Made by a program: the position numbers and the translations under genes. A DNA stretch of 64,000 nt from Ampullaceana balthica (taxonomy: Eukaryota; Mollusca; Gastropoda; Lymnaeidae). How positions within the stretch are numbered: the stretch's first letter is position 1; every line of letters begins with the position of its first letter. This document shows positions 1-10,119 of the stretch, piece after piece. The notes under the pieces were generated by a model. That model worked only from the letters and a program-made list of their open reading frames with translations, searched no databases and was not told the DNA's origin. Location: the NCBI GenBank assembly GCA_944989445.1, contig CALYLW010000432.1:1-64000 (forward strand), in the 5' to 3' direction.

Positions 1-1858
1 AGTAGTTATGTGTTGTACTAGGCCAATATAAATTATGTGTTAATGTGTTGTACTTGGCCAATAGAAGTTCTGTGTTGTACTAGGCCAATAGAAGTTCTGT
101 GTTGTACTTGGCCAATAGAAGTTCTGTGTTGTACTAGGCCAATAGAAGTTATGTGTGTACTAGGCCAATATAAGTTCTGTGTTGTACTAGGCCAATAGAA
201 GTTATGTGTTGTACTTGGCCAATAGAAGTTATGTGTTGTACTAGGCCAATAGAAGTTCTGTGTTGTACTAGGCCAATAGAAGTTATGTGTTGTACTTGGC
301 CAATAGAAGTTATGTGTTGTTCTAGGCCAATAGAAGTTATGTGTTGTACTAGGCCAATAGAAGTTCTGTGTTCTACTAGGCCAATAGAAGTTATGTGTTG
401 TACTTGGCCAATAGAAGTTCTGTGTTGTACTAGGCCAATAGAAGTTCTGTGTTGTACTAGGCCAATAGAAGTTCTGTGTTGTACTAGGCCAATAGAAGTT
501 CTGTGTTGTACTAGACCAATAGAAGTTCTGTGTTGTACTAGGCCAATAGTAGTTATGTGTTGTACTAGGCCAATAGAAGTTCTGTGTTGTACTAGGCCAT
601 AGTAGTTATGTGTTGTACTAGGCCAATAGTAGTTATGTGTTGTACTAGGCCAATATAAATTATGTGTTAATGTGTTGTACTTGGCCAATAGAAGTTCTGT
701 GTTGTACTAGGCCAATAGAAGTTCTGTGTTGTACTTGGCCAATAGAAGTTCTGTGTTGTACTAGGCCAATAGAAGTTATGTGTGTACTAGGCCAATATAA
801 GTTCTGTGTTGTACTAGGCCAATAGAAGTTATGTGTTGTACTTGGCCAATAGAAGTTATGTGTTGTACTAGGCCAATAGAAGTTCTGTGTTGTACTAGGC
901 CAATAGAAGTTATGTGTTGTACTTGGCCAATAGAAGTTCTGTGTTGTTCTAGGCCAATAGAAGTTCTGTGTTGTACTAGGCCAATAGAAGTTATGTGTTG
1001 TACTAGGCCAATAGAAGTTCTGTGTTCTACTAGGCCAATAGAAGTTATGTGTTGTACTAGGCCAATAGAAGTTCTGTGTTGTACTGGACCAATAGAAGTT
1101 CTGTGTTGTACTAGGCCAATAGAAGTTCTGTGTTGTACTAGGCCAATAGAAGTTCTGTGTTGTACTAGGCCAATAGAAGTTCTGTGTTGTACTAGACCAA
1201 TAGAAGTTATGTGTTGTACTAGGCCAATAGTAGTTATGTGTTGTACTAGGCCAATAGAAGTTCTGTGTTGTACTAGGCCAATAGTAGTTATGTGTTGTAC
1301 TAGGCCAATAGTAGTTATGTGTTGTACTAGGCCAATATAAATTATGTGTTAATGTGTTGTACTTGGCCAATAGAAGTTCTGTGTTGTACTAGGCCAATAG
1401 AAGTTCTGTGTTGTACTTGGCCAATAGAAGTTCTGTGTTGTACTAGGCCAATAGAAGTTATGTGTGTACTAGGCCAATATAAGTTCTGTGTTGTACTAGG
1501 CCAATAGAAGTTATGTGTTGTACTTGGCCAATAGAAGTTATGTGTTGTACTAGGCCAATAGAAGTTCTGTGTTGTACTAGGCCAATAGAAGTTATGTGTT
1601 GTACTTGGCCAATAGAAGTTCTGTGTTGTTCTAGGCCAATAGAAGTTATGTGTTGTACTAGGCCAATAGAAGTTCTGTGTTCTACTAGGCCAATAGAAGT
1701 TCTGTGTTCTACTAGGCCAATAGAAGTTCTGTGTTGTACTTGGCCAATAGAAGTTCTGTGTTGTACTAGGTCAATAGAAGTTATGTGTTGTACTTGGCCA
1801 ATAGAAGTTCTGTGTTGTACTAGGCCAATATAAATTATGTGTTAATGTGTTGTACTAG
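1..1858. repeat. 27-bp minisatellite with higher-order structure
   Basis: About 68 copies of a 27-bp unit with core ggccaatag and variable positions (gttctg/gttatg; actagg/acttgg). Because 27 is a multiple of three, long reading frames stay open on both strands and give a 9-residue repeat (MCCTRPIEV on plus). These are by-products of the period. A variant junction (aattatgtgttaatg) recurs at about 31, 658, 1340 and 1833, dividing the array into blocks of 627, 682 and 493 bp. The differences equal whole numbers of units once a one-base deletion near 598 is allowed for, so multi-unit blocks were duplicated. The array is cut by the window start. Confidence 0.97.
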
Positions 1859-2172
1859 TCGTGTTAACTGAACGCACATTCTTTGAGTTTTGCGTGAGTT
1901 TGTGTGTGTGGTTGTTCGCTTGTGTGATTGGTATCATGGAAGTAGGGAGAATGTATGATTACTATGGAAGACTCTACCAAACAGAGTATATGCATAATAA
2001 TATTTTAAAATCTTTGCTCTGCGTTTCAAAGATATTTTGTAAATCAGATTTTAACAAACTTTGGGACCAGTCGTTCTTCTATACATTCATGTCACTAGTC
2101 ACAAGTGAGGGTATCAAAATTGCGTGGACCTGTAAGTTAAGGATTACAGACCGAAGGCAGCTCTGCTTAAAG
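1859..2172. other. single-copy flank, no recognised gene
   Basis: Sequence between the 27-bp array and the hAT target site. A 105-residue plus-strand reading frame (1861-2178) has no family features I recognise, and its end runs into the hAT terminus. I do not call it a gene. Confidence 0.5.
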
Positions 2173-2180
2173 CACTAGGG

Positions 2181-4343
2181 CAGGGGTTCCTAACCCGTGG
2201 TGCATGCACCCCCAAGGGGTGCATGAGCAGGTTCCAGGGGGTGCATGAACCATTCAAAGAGAAGAAAAAAATGAAAAAGAGGAAGAAAAAAAAGAAGGAA
2301 AAAAAGAAGAAGAAGGAAAGAAAAATAAATAAAAACTGATAATCTGAAAATGTAAACCATAAGCAAGGCATGCCGCGTTAAAGGGCGCCCATAAACCACC
2401 TTTTTTATATTCGTTCGCGCATCGTTTTGCGCATGTCGAAAATGGATGGAAAAACACTTTTTCGCAAAATGAATGGTTCGCTCTACGTGTTCCTCGGAAT
2501 TTCGTGTTTTAAGTCACAGTTTTCTAAAAATAATTTAAATTTGTCATCAAATACTTCAGATATATGTCTTCCGGTGACCCTCTAACTGTTTTGAGAGGAT
2601 GTATACGTTGGGATTTTTTTCCTTCACTTTTATTGCTTGGTACGCTGCAAAGGTCTTAAAAGTGTTAATTGTAAGCCCTTATTCGTCATAAAATTTCAAT
2701 TGAAACCTAAAATCTTGAGTTGAGCATCCAATTCTGGTCATTAAAAACATCAACTTCGTTCGTTTAAAATTTGCCTATGACTGGTACGACTTTCCGATTT
2801 TCATCACCCCCTCAAAATCGTTAATAAATAATAAAAAAAGAGAGAGAGAGATGGAACACAAAAGCCTCAGCGCTTCCTCTGTGGAAAAATCCTGTACAAT
2901 GACAACATGAAGCCTGTTATACTCCGAGAGCACTTGGATAAAGTCCATCTATCCAATTCCAGGACAGTGTTGAGGTCTTCAAGCAGAAGAGAGCTCGCTT
3001 CTTGACCTCAGGTACCTTGCCCAAGCTTGGATTTTCTTTGTCACAGAAACCTGCACTGGATGCATCATTCAAGGTTGCATATCTTATTGCAAAGAACAAG
3101 AAGCCCCACACCATTGGAGAACTTTGGTGAAGCCTTGTGCTCTGGAGATGATGGAACTGATGTGTGGTCACCAGCAGAGGAAGCAGGTTGAGAAAGTTCC
3201 TTTGTCCAATGACACTATTCATTCCAGGATTAGTGACATGGCTGCAGACATTCTGTATGAAGTCTTGTGCGAGATGAGAAGCAGTACTTTTCCATTTAGC
3301 ATGCAGCTGGATGAATCCACTGATGTAGCACAATGCAGTGAGATTGTTGTATTTCTGAGATATCTCATTGGATTGCTGAAGGAGGAATTTCTCTTTTGTA
3401 AGCCACTCCTAGCTACTACCAAAGCTGCTGATGTGCTGCAGCTAGTCAGGGCATTCTTCACTGAAAACCAGTTTGACTGGACTTCAAGAATTTCTTCAAT
3501 TTGCACAGGTGGTGTTCCCTACATGCTCGGTAATAAGTCAGAATTTTCAGCACTGGTAAAGAAAGAAGTTCCAGATATTGTCACTACACACTGTATCCTT
3601 CATCGTCAGGCCCTGGCATGCAAAACTTTACCTCCAACCTTGAAGTCAGTTCTTTCTACTGCAGTCCAAGTTGTAAATTTTATCCGCTCACATGCCTTGA
3701 ACTACTGCCTCTTCAAGTTGTTCTGTCAGGAGGTGGTCTCTGAGCATGAAGTTCTGCTCTACCACACTGAGGTGCGCTGGTTGTGAAAGTCCTTCGATGG
3801 GTATTTCTGTCAAGAAATTGCTAGGAAAGACCTTTGGATTCGCAATCCTTTTCTCTGTGACTTGGAAAACATTGGTGACAGTGACTTTGCTAAAGATAAC
3901 CTGATTGATTTGAAAACGAGAGAAGTACTGAGGAGTGCCTTCAGTTGCAATACCGTGATTGAATTTTGGTGCGCACAGCTAGATTCCTACCCACAACTAG
4001 CCAAGAGGGCAGTACTGACTCTCCTTCCATTTGCCACAACCTATCTCTGTGAAGCAGGATTCTCCACATCTTTGATGATTAAAACCAAGGCAAGGAATAA
4101 GTTGAATGCAGAGGATGACATTAGAGTTGCTTTGTCCAAAACAGTCCCCAGATTTAAATCGCTGATTGATCATAAGAAGCAGCAGATCTCTCACTAAATT
4201 CCCCGTTGCCTATGGTCAAAACTATTGTGTTCCTAAAAATAACATAGTTTATTATACATTTTCTGAAAGTTTCACGAGGGGGTGCATGAACTTTTTTGGG
4301 CATCTGAAGGGGTGCATGGACCCCAAAAGGTTAGGAACCACTG
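2181..4343 (+). mobile_element. decayed hAT DNA transposon (ZBED5/SCAND3-like group)
   Basis: The ends are inverted: the left reads caggggttcctaacc and the right is the complement of cagtggttcctaacc. Both are flanked by the perfect 8-bp direct repeat cactaggg (2173-2180 and 4344-4351), the target duplication size of the hAT superfamily. Subterminal copies of ggtgcatga occur near both ends. An A/G-rich run lies at about 2262-2335. The 2163-bp interior carries a broken transposase gene, so the element cannot move by its own protein. The intact duplication and near-intact ends point to moderate age. Confidence 0.93.
2859..4197 (+). pseudogene. hAT transposase pseudogene with BED finger remnant
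   Basis: Fragments appear in the usual order. A BED-type finger remnant (about 2865-2940; FLCGKILYND then HLDKVH) has lost the first Cys of its C-x2-C pair. A linker follows (KNKKPHTIGE, about 3090-3120). The catalytic core runs 3124-3786 with QLDESTDVA, then THCILHRQALACK, ending at the HTEVRWL motif. The C-terminal hAT dimerisation region is at 3862-4197 (TTYLCEAGFS). Breaks: frameshifts between about 2950 and 3130, a TGA directly after RWL at about 3784, and an internal deletion between 3786 and 3862 that removes most of the helical insertion domain. The family normally makes a protein of roughly 600 residues or more. Resemblance is to the domesticated ZBED5/SCAND3/FAM200 type, but this copy lies inside an element with target duplications, so it is transposon and not host gene. 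Confidence 0.9.
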
Positions 4344-4416
4344 CACTAGGGGAAGCACTGATCTAACATACCGTACTGTTTCCGTGCCTGGTCTGGATTG
4401 TCTTATTGTTTGTAGG

Positions 4417-4622
4417 ACGTGATAAGATAATAGAGCATTTGAACATTTCTATAGAGTCCTTGTTTCTAGTACGTGATAAGATAATAGAGCATTTGAACAT
4501 TTCTATATAGAGTCCTTGTTTCTAGTACGTGATAAGATAATAGAGCATTTGAAAATTTCTGTAGAGTCCTTGTTTCTAGTACGTGATAAGATAATAGAGC
4601 ATTTGAACATTTCTATAGAGCC
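4417..4622. repeat. 54-bp direct repeat, about 4 copies
   Basis: The motif acgtgataagataatagagc starts at 4417, 4471, 4527 and 4581. Units differ by a few bases or a 2-bp insertion. The last unit is part of the left arm of the inverted repeat that follows. Confidence 0.9.
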
Positions 4623-4959
4623 CTTGCATCGTACAATAATAATAAAAGCCAAAGCGCTCACTGACTCACTGACTCACTGACTCATCGCTAATTCTCCAAC
4701 TTCCAGTGTTAGTAGAAGCATGAAACTTTGGGAAGTTGTTTCGACGATAATTGGCGTAAAATAATTTTAAAATTCAAACTCATAAAACCTCAAACGTTTA
4801 TATGCTTCTACTAACACTGGAAGTTGGAGAATTAGCGATGAGTCAGTGAGTCAGTGAGTCAGTGAGCGCTTTGGCTTTTATTATTATTGTACGATGCAAG
4901 GGCTCTATAGAAATGTTCAAATGCTCTATTATCTTATCACGTACTAGAAACAAGGACTC
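4564..4959. repeat. perfect 158-bp inverted repeat (foldback)
   Basis: The arm at 4564-4721 is, base for base as far as I can read, the reverse complement of 4802-4959, with an 80-bp spacer (4722-4801). Each arm includes a run of gtcagtga octamers, an ataataataaaagcc stretch and one copy of the 54-bp repeat. Zero divergence implies a very recent event, gene conversion between the arms, or an assembly palindrome. Confidence 0.93.
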
Positions 4960-5870
4960 TTATATCCCCTTATATTTACTATATAAAATATGAAAATCAC
5001 TAATTATCCTCTTCCCCGAGCAGGCAGAAGCATGAAACTTTGGGAAGTTGTTGAGTACACTTCCGCGATGATAACAAGCGAAAACAGTATTTAAATTATC
5101 ACTTCCTGGGGGCCGGCGGCTCAAATGAATTTTTTCCTTATATGAGCTATATAAATACTGAAAATCACTAATTCTCCTATTTGTCGTGTAGGTAGAAGCA
5201 TGAAACTTTGGGTGGCTGTTAAGTACTCGTCCGTGATGGGGGCCCATATGTAGTTTTTTTTTCTTATATTAAAAACTGACTCATCACTAATTCTCAAATT
5301 TTCAGTTTAGGTAAAAGCATGAAACTTTGGAATGTTGTTGAGCAGACTCTCCCAACGATAACTGGTAAAAAAAGAATGTTTAAATTCACACTCATGGGGG
5401 CCGGGGGCCCAAAAACGTTTTTTTTTCTTATATGGACTATATAAAATATGAAAATCACTAATTCTTCTATTTTACGAGTAGGTAAAAGCATGAAACTTTG
5501 GGAACTTTTTGAGCACACCGTCCCAACGATAACTGGTGAAAAAGAGTTTTAAAATTCCGACTCATGGGTGGCCGGGGGCCCAAATTAAGTTTTTTCCTTA
5601 TATGAGCTTTATAAAAACTGANAAATTGCTAATTCTCCAAATTCACATGTAGTTAGAAGCATGAAACTTTGGGAAGTTGTTTAGTATACTCCCGCGATTG
5701 TAAGATGGTAAGATGCACAAAAAATAATTTAAATTATCACTCACTGGGGGCTGGCAGCCTAAATGTAGCTTTTTCAATTTATGAGTTAAATAAAAATTTG
5801 TTTAAACTTTGGATACTATGGACGGTCCCTTCAAAGATTCATCGTTTTGAAGACGGTTCTTTCATATAAT
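4960..5870. mobile_element. degenerate Helitron-like tandem fragments
   Basis: Repeated modules of about 170 bp contain agcatgaaactttggg (about 5028, 5196, 5318, 5487, 5659), a ggggccgggggcc stretch and a cttatatgagctatataaa stretch. The same modules recur at 7.8-9.2 kb, 12.9-13.8 kb and (reversed) near 46.8 kb, so this is a dispersed family. Helitron origin is inferred from the 3' termini seen at the other copies. No terminus is visible in this block. One ambiguous base (n) lies at 5622. Confidence 0.6.
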
Positions 5871-6069
5871 GCGGTGATGATCTATTTATACAGCCAAGTG
5901 TGGTTCCTTAAGATCCGGTTTGATTTGGTCTGACTTCCCAATCCGCAATACAATGCACGCTGCTGTTAGAGCTCTAAGATTTAAGTCATCATCAATGAAG
6001 TATTTTCTGCATTTGTTAAGGTAACCTTTCTGCTCATTCGTGTTCACCTTTATTGACTTAAACGATATA

Positions 6070-6343
6070 GTCTACGCCCTTCTTTATGAGACCCTTCTGT
6101 TATATCGCCTACACCCTTTTTGTGATAACCTTCTGTTATATCGTCTACGCCCGTGTTTATGATACTCTTCTGCTATATCGCCTACGCCCTTGTGTATGAT
6201 ACCATTCTGCTATATCCCCTACGCCCTTGTTTATTATACCCTTCTGCTATATCTTCTACGCCCTTGTTTATGAGACCCTTCTGTTATATCGTCTACGCCC
6301 TTGGTATTGAGACATTTCTGATCCATCGTATACGCCCTTGATG
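6070..6343. repeat. 37-bp minisatellite, about 7 copies
   Basis: The unit begins gtctacgcccttc and ends ctgttatatc. Copies are 80-90% alike by eye. Short open frames across it are incidental. Confidence 0.9.
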
Positions 6344-7840
6344 TTGTATATCCATTTAATTATATTTTATTCTTATACCTTATAGTCTACTACAGTGCTA
6401 CTCAAAGTGCATATAATATGATAATAAACTTCCATTTGCAGCCATTAATACTAACCCTAAAAGTATGTACATTTTTCAACAATAAGCACATACAATAACA
6501 AAATAAAATAAAATAAATTATACTAATTTCCATGATTATTTTATTTTCCTTGGTGTTAATTTGAAATAGATCCGAGTTTTGAACTGGCTCATAAAGATCT
6601 CATCTCAAAAGAGATCGTTCAGATTTCTGACACCAGCATTGGGAATTAGCCGTCTATTGTTGTAAAGAAACAAAATATCCGACTGAAAATAACAAACTAT
6701 ATTTAAATCACGAGATTAATAATTTACATTTAAATATTTAGTAAATTTTAGTCATTATAAATATTTAGTTTGCATTTTAAAATAATAAAATAAAATATAG
6801 TTTTGACCAAGTCGCAGTTTTTTTTTACAAACAGTATGAACTGATTTATTGTAAGTCTTAATGAAAATTAGTCTGCATTTATTTCAATACGTAGCCATAA
6901 TCGCAGATCATGGGAGATTGAAAGAAGTGCCCCATATTGTGGTGATTAGTTCACTTCAATCTACTCCAAAAAATCAGGAAAAAAATAATAGCACGGAATT
7001 AGTATAGATATGTCCCCCTAAACTCAAACAATAGATTAGCTCTTCTGTGTTGTAAAATGTGAAAAATAAAATTTGATTGGTTTTCCTTCAAAACTTCAAA
7101 AATAATAATAGAGAGAATGAAGTTGTTATTTGATACCGAAAAGATGTATTATATTAAATAGTGAATAAGTGAATAAGCAATCAATGCGTACGATTATTCG
7201 TATGAAAATTGTTAGACGATATAAATTGTATCCACATATACATAAGAAATACAATAATTATTATGTTTTTAACTATATGGTATACAAATAGGTGCTATGT
7301 TTTGTCGGTGAGAAAGAACACTCTATCTTTAAATAAATTTGTATTGTCAGCATCTGATGTGCATTACAATTTATTTGCCCTTAATCGCTGCACAAAAGCA
7401 CTGGCACAAATATATTTTATCAATTGCATTGTTCTTGAGAAAATTTAGGTGACAGATAAGAATTGTTAATTTCTTTTAACCTATTTTGAAATTTAATTTA
7501 CAATGCTGTGAGACATATTATTATTAACTTGTCCTACTAAAACAATCTATTTAGTAACTTAAGCTACGTTAAAAAAAATTAAATTCAAATAAAAATACAT
7601 TTTAAATAGTGCATTTATTTATATGTATAAAAACTTTTAAAATGAATATATAAAATTTAATCTATATATATCTTTAACTTTTGTTCTAGCCATACCTCTG
7701 ATGGACGATAACTTAACGATCTATTTAAGTAAGTGGCACGACACTTCACTTCGATCCTTATATATAGGGATACAATGAAATTCAATGATTATTGTACCTT
7801 TTGGCTAACATTAATTCCAAGGAATTTATGTTATTTTTCA
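6344..7840. other. AT-rich single-copy stretch, no gene seen
   Basis: Very AT-rich with poly-A and poly-T runs. The longest frame (7209-7448, 79 codons) has no recognisable domain. No repeat structure is evident. Confidence 0.6.
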
Positions 7841-7844
7841 TTAT

Positions 7845-9197
7845 TTCTAATCCATATACATGTATATAAAAATCAAAGTATGCATGTATGTATGTCCTTT
7901 TTAGCTGACTAAACTATTCATCCGATCGCCATGAAACTTTTGGACTTTTGAGTACGCTCCTGGAATGGTCACTGGCTACTCTTTTCAAAATTTAACCCTC
8001 ATGGGGCGCCTGGGGCCCATAATATGATTTTTTTCTTATATGAGCTATATAAACAATTTAGTTTAAGCGTTAGCTATTAGGTAAATTGATGGATCTTAAC
8101 CAAACTTTGTATATATCAACTTGGTAGCCAATATTGAAATACTATAGGGCACTGATTTCCTAATGTCCATTTCTTCGGGACTGGGGGCCCAAAATGTCTT
8201 TTTTCATAAACGTTTAATATTTTATTCCCCATTCAATTATTAAAGATCTTGAGAAATATAGATAAATATATCCACTATGAAATTGATTGAAATAAACAGG
8301 TGTTTTGAACTTGACATCTTGCACTAAATGGGCCCTGGGGCCCTTAATGTCATTTTTTGCTTATATGAGCTATATAAAAATTAGTTTATGCGTTAGCTAC
8401 TGAGTAAATGAATGGATCTTAACCAAACTTTGTATATATAAAAACTTGGTAGCCCATATTAAAATAACAAATGGGCACTGCACTTCTAATTTCCAATTGT
8501 TCAGGGCCGGGGGCCCAAAATGTCTTTTTTTTCGATATATGTTTGAGATATTATTTGCCATTCTATTTTTAACGATCTTGAGAAATATATCCATGATGAA
8601 ACTGAATTAAAATGAACAGCATTTTAAATTGACATCTTATATCGAAAAGGGCCGGGGGCCCCAAAATGTCTTTTTTTGGTATACTCTAAGATATTATCTC
8701 CCACTCAGTTTTTAACGAACTTGAGAAATATATCCATGATGAAACTGAATTTAAATGAACAGGTTTTCAAAATGTACATCTTGAACCGAATGGGCCGGGG
8801 GCCCCTTAATGTATTTTTTCCTTATATTAGCTATATAAAAATTAGTTTAAGTGTTAGCTAATGAGAAAATAACTGGATTTTGACCAACTCGGTATATAAA
8901 AACTTAAGAGCCTATATTAAATTACTATAGGGCACTGAACTCCTAATGTCGATTTCCTCGGGGCTAGGGGCCTTAAATGTGTTTTTTTACTAAACTTTTA
9001 ATATTGTATTCCCCATTCAATTTTACACGATATTGAGAAATATAGATAAATGTATTTATATATTTGTTATGAAATTGATTGAAATGAACAGATTTTTGAA
9101 CTTCATATGTTAAACTGATGGGTCCGGTGACCCTTAATGTAATTCCTTTTTAACTATATGCATTCCTTTTTACTGAGATCGTTGCAACCCACGACGG
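7845..9197 (+). mobile_element. Helitron-like non-autonomous element with internal tandem modules
   Basis: It starts with a tataaaaatcaaagtatgc and gcatgtatgtatgtcc type leader and a cgatcgccatgaaactt block. Two alternating modules follow: tagcta..aaccaaactttgtatatat (about 8058, 8379, 8850) and gatgaaactgaa..atgaacag (about 8273, 8594, 8739, 9067), with a main period near 321 bp and one extra 145-bp copy. The 3' end has a short hairpin (acccacgacgggt) followed by CTAA and T, matching the hairpin-plus-CTRR terminus of Helitrons. No coding capacity is present, and no Rep/helicase gene lies in the window. Confidence 0.62.
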
Positions 9198-9573
9198 GTC
9201 TGCTAATGTTTCATAAAATTGGTAACTTAAACGTAGAAACAAAATCAACATAATTAAACTTGACTTTGTTACTCACTCAATCAAGGAGACAATCATTGAC
9301 TATTAATATATGTTTTTATCATTGCTAAACATGAGGCCCAACATTTGACACCTTTTATTCTCAAGCAACATTTTTAGAAAACAATTGATAGTTCCAGTCT
9401 TTGGCGCTGAGAACATTGTTGAAGTAAAGTAGTTACCGCCCACGACCATCAAGACATGGGGATTAATCTGATCAAAATTGTTGGATGACACGCCGCATAT
9501 AACTAATGTTTTAGGGCTGTAGGCCATGTGGGGGCTCATGTCGCTACTACGTCTGTACATGGAAAATAATTAA
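9198..9573. other. no gene or repeat recognised
   Basis: Single-copy sequence between the Helitron-like 3' end and a MITE relic. The small minus-strand frames here match nothing I know. Confidence 0.45.
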
Positions 9574-9641
9574 TGCGCCGGTCCCTGGTGCAATGGAAAA
9601 ACTCCTGCCGGTCCACCATATTAAAATGTTTGAGTAGCACT
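9574..9641. mobile_element. truncated relic of the 186-bp hAT MITE family
   Basis: This matches about 52789-52842 of the complete copy (ccggtccctggtgcaatgga, then cctgccggtccacc) and ends in gtttgagtagcactg, the element terminus with one substitution. The other half is missing and no target duplication remains. Confidence 0.8.
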
Positions 9642-9743
9642 GGTCTACGACGATGTTGACGCAAGGTACATTTGAGATAACCCTTCGAACGCCTTGTACT
9701 TGTACGCCTTTGTCTCGGTGCCCGTCTTTCATGACCCATCTTT

Positions 9744-9835
9744 ATAATAATAATAAATTTGATAATTTATATAGCGATGTATCCCTGTAAGGAACTGGGC
9801 TCACAGCGCTTTACATGAAGGTAATAACATACATA
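9744..9835. repeat. short dispersed repeat, possible SINE fragment
   Basis: A taataataataaattt run leads into a block with atttatatagcgatgtatcc and ctcacagcgctttacat. Similar wording (acacttatattgcgcagtaccc) occurs near 34850. I think it is a dispersed short repeat but cannot name it. Confidence 0.35.
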
Positions 9836-9837
9836 TA

Positions 9838-10117
9838 AGGGGCCTTCCATAACGTACGTCACGCTATTTTTGACGATTTTCAACTCCCCCCTCCCCCTGT
9901 CACAAACTCTCACAAATCTCGCCCCCCCCCCAAAGTACGTCACACTTTCGAACAAAAATGTTTGTTTAATTAACAAAAATAATTAAATTGTAATATAAAA
10001 CACCGTGACGCCACACATGGCCGGACACTCCCCTCCCCCCTGTCACAAACTATCACACTTTCTTACGCCCTCTCCCCCCCCCCTTTTGGAGCGTGACGTA
10101 CATTATGGACGGCTCCT
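9838..10117. mobile_element. foldback MITE with about 28-bp terminal inverted repeats
   Basis: The left end aggggccttccataacgtac and the complement of the right end (aggagccgtccataatgtac) are inverted repeats continuing into gtcacgct. A second inverted C-rich block (cccctgtcacaaact) sits inside each end. It is non-coding. No clear target duplication is seen. Its right edge abuts the broken 3' end of the LINE, which it or an associated deletion truncated. Confidence 0.75.
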
Positions 10118-10119
10118 AT

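Noticed and set aside
149..1833. Reading frames of 105-236 codons on both strands with Cys-rich or aromatic repeats
   Set aside because: All follow from the 27-bp unit being nine codons long. They overlap in opposite directions and have no start context or conservation evidence. The paired Cys residues do not indicate a secreted peptide.
2144..2457. Phe/Ser-rich minus frames
   Set aside because: Three overlapping frames across an A/G-rich run inside the hAT element.
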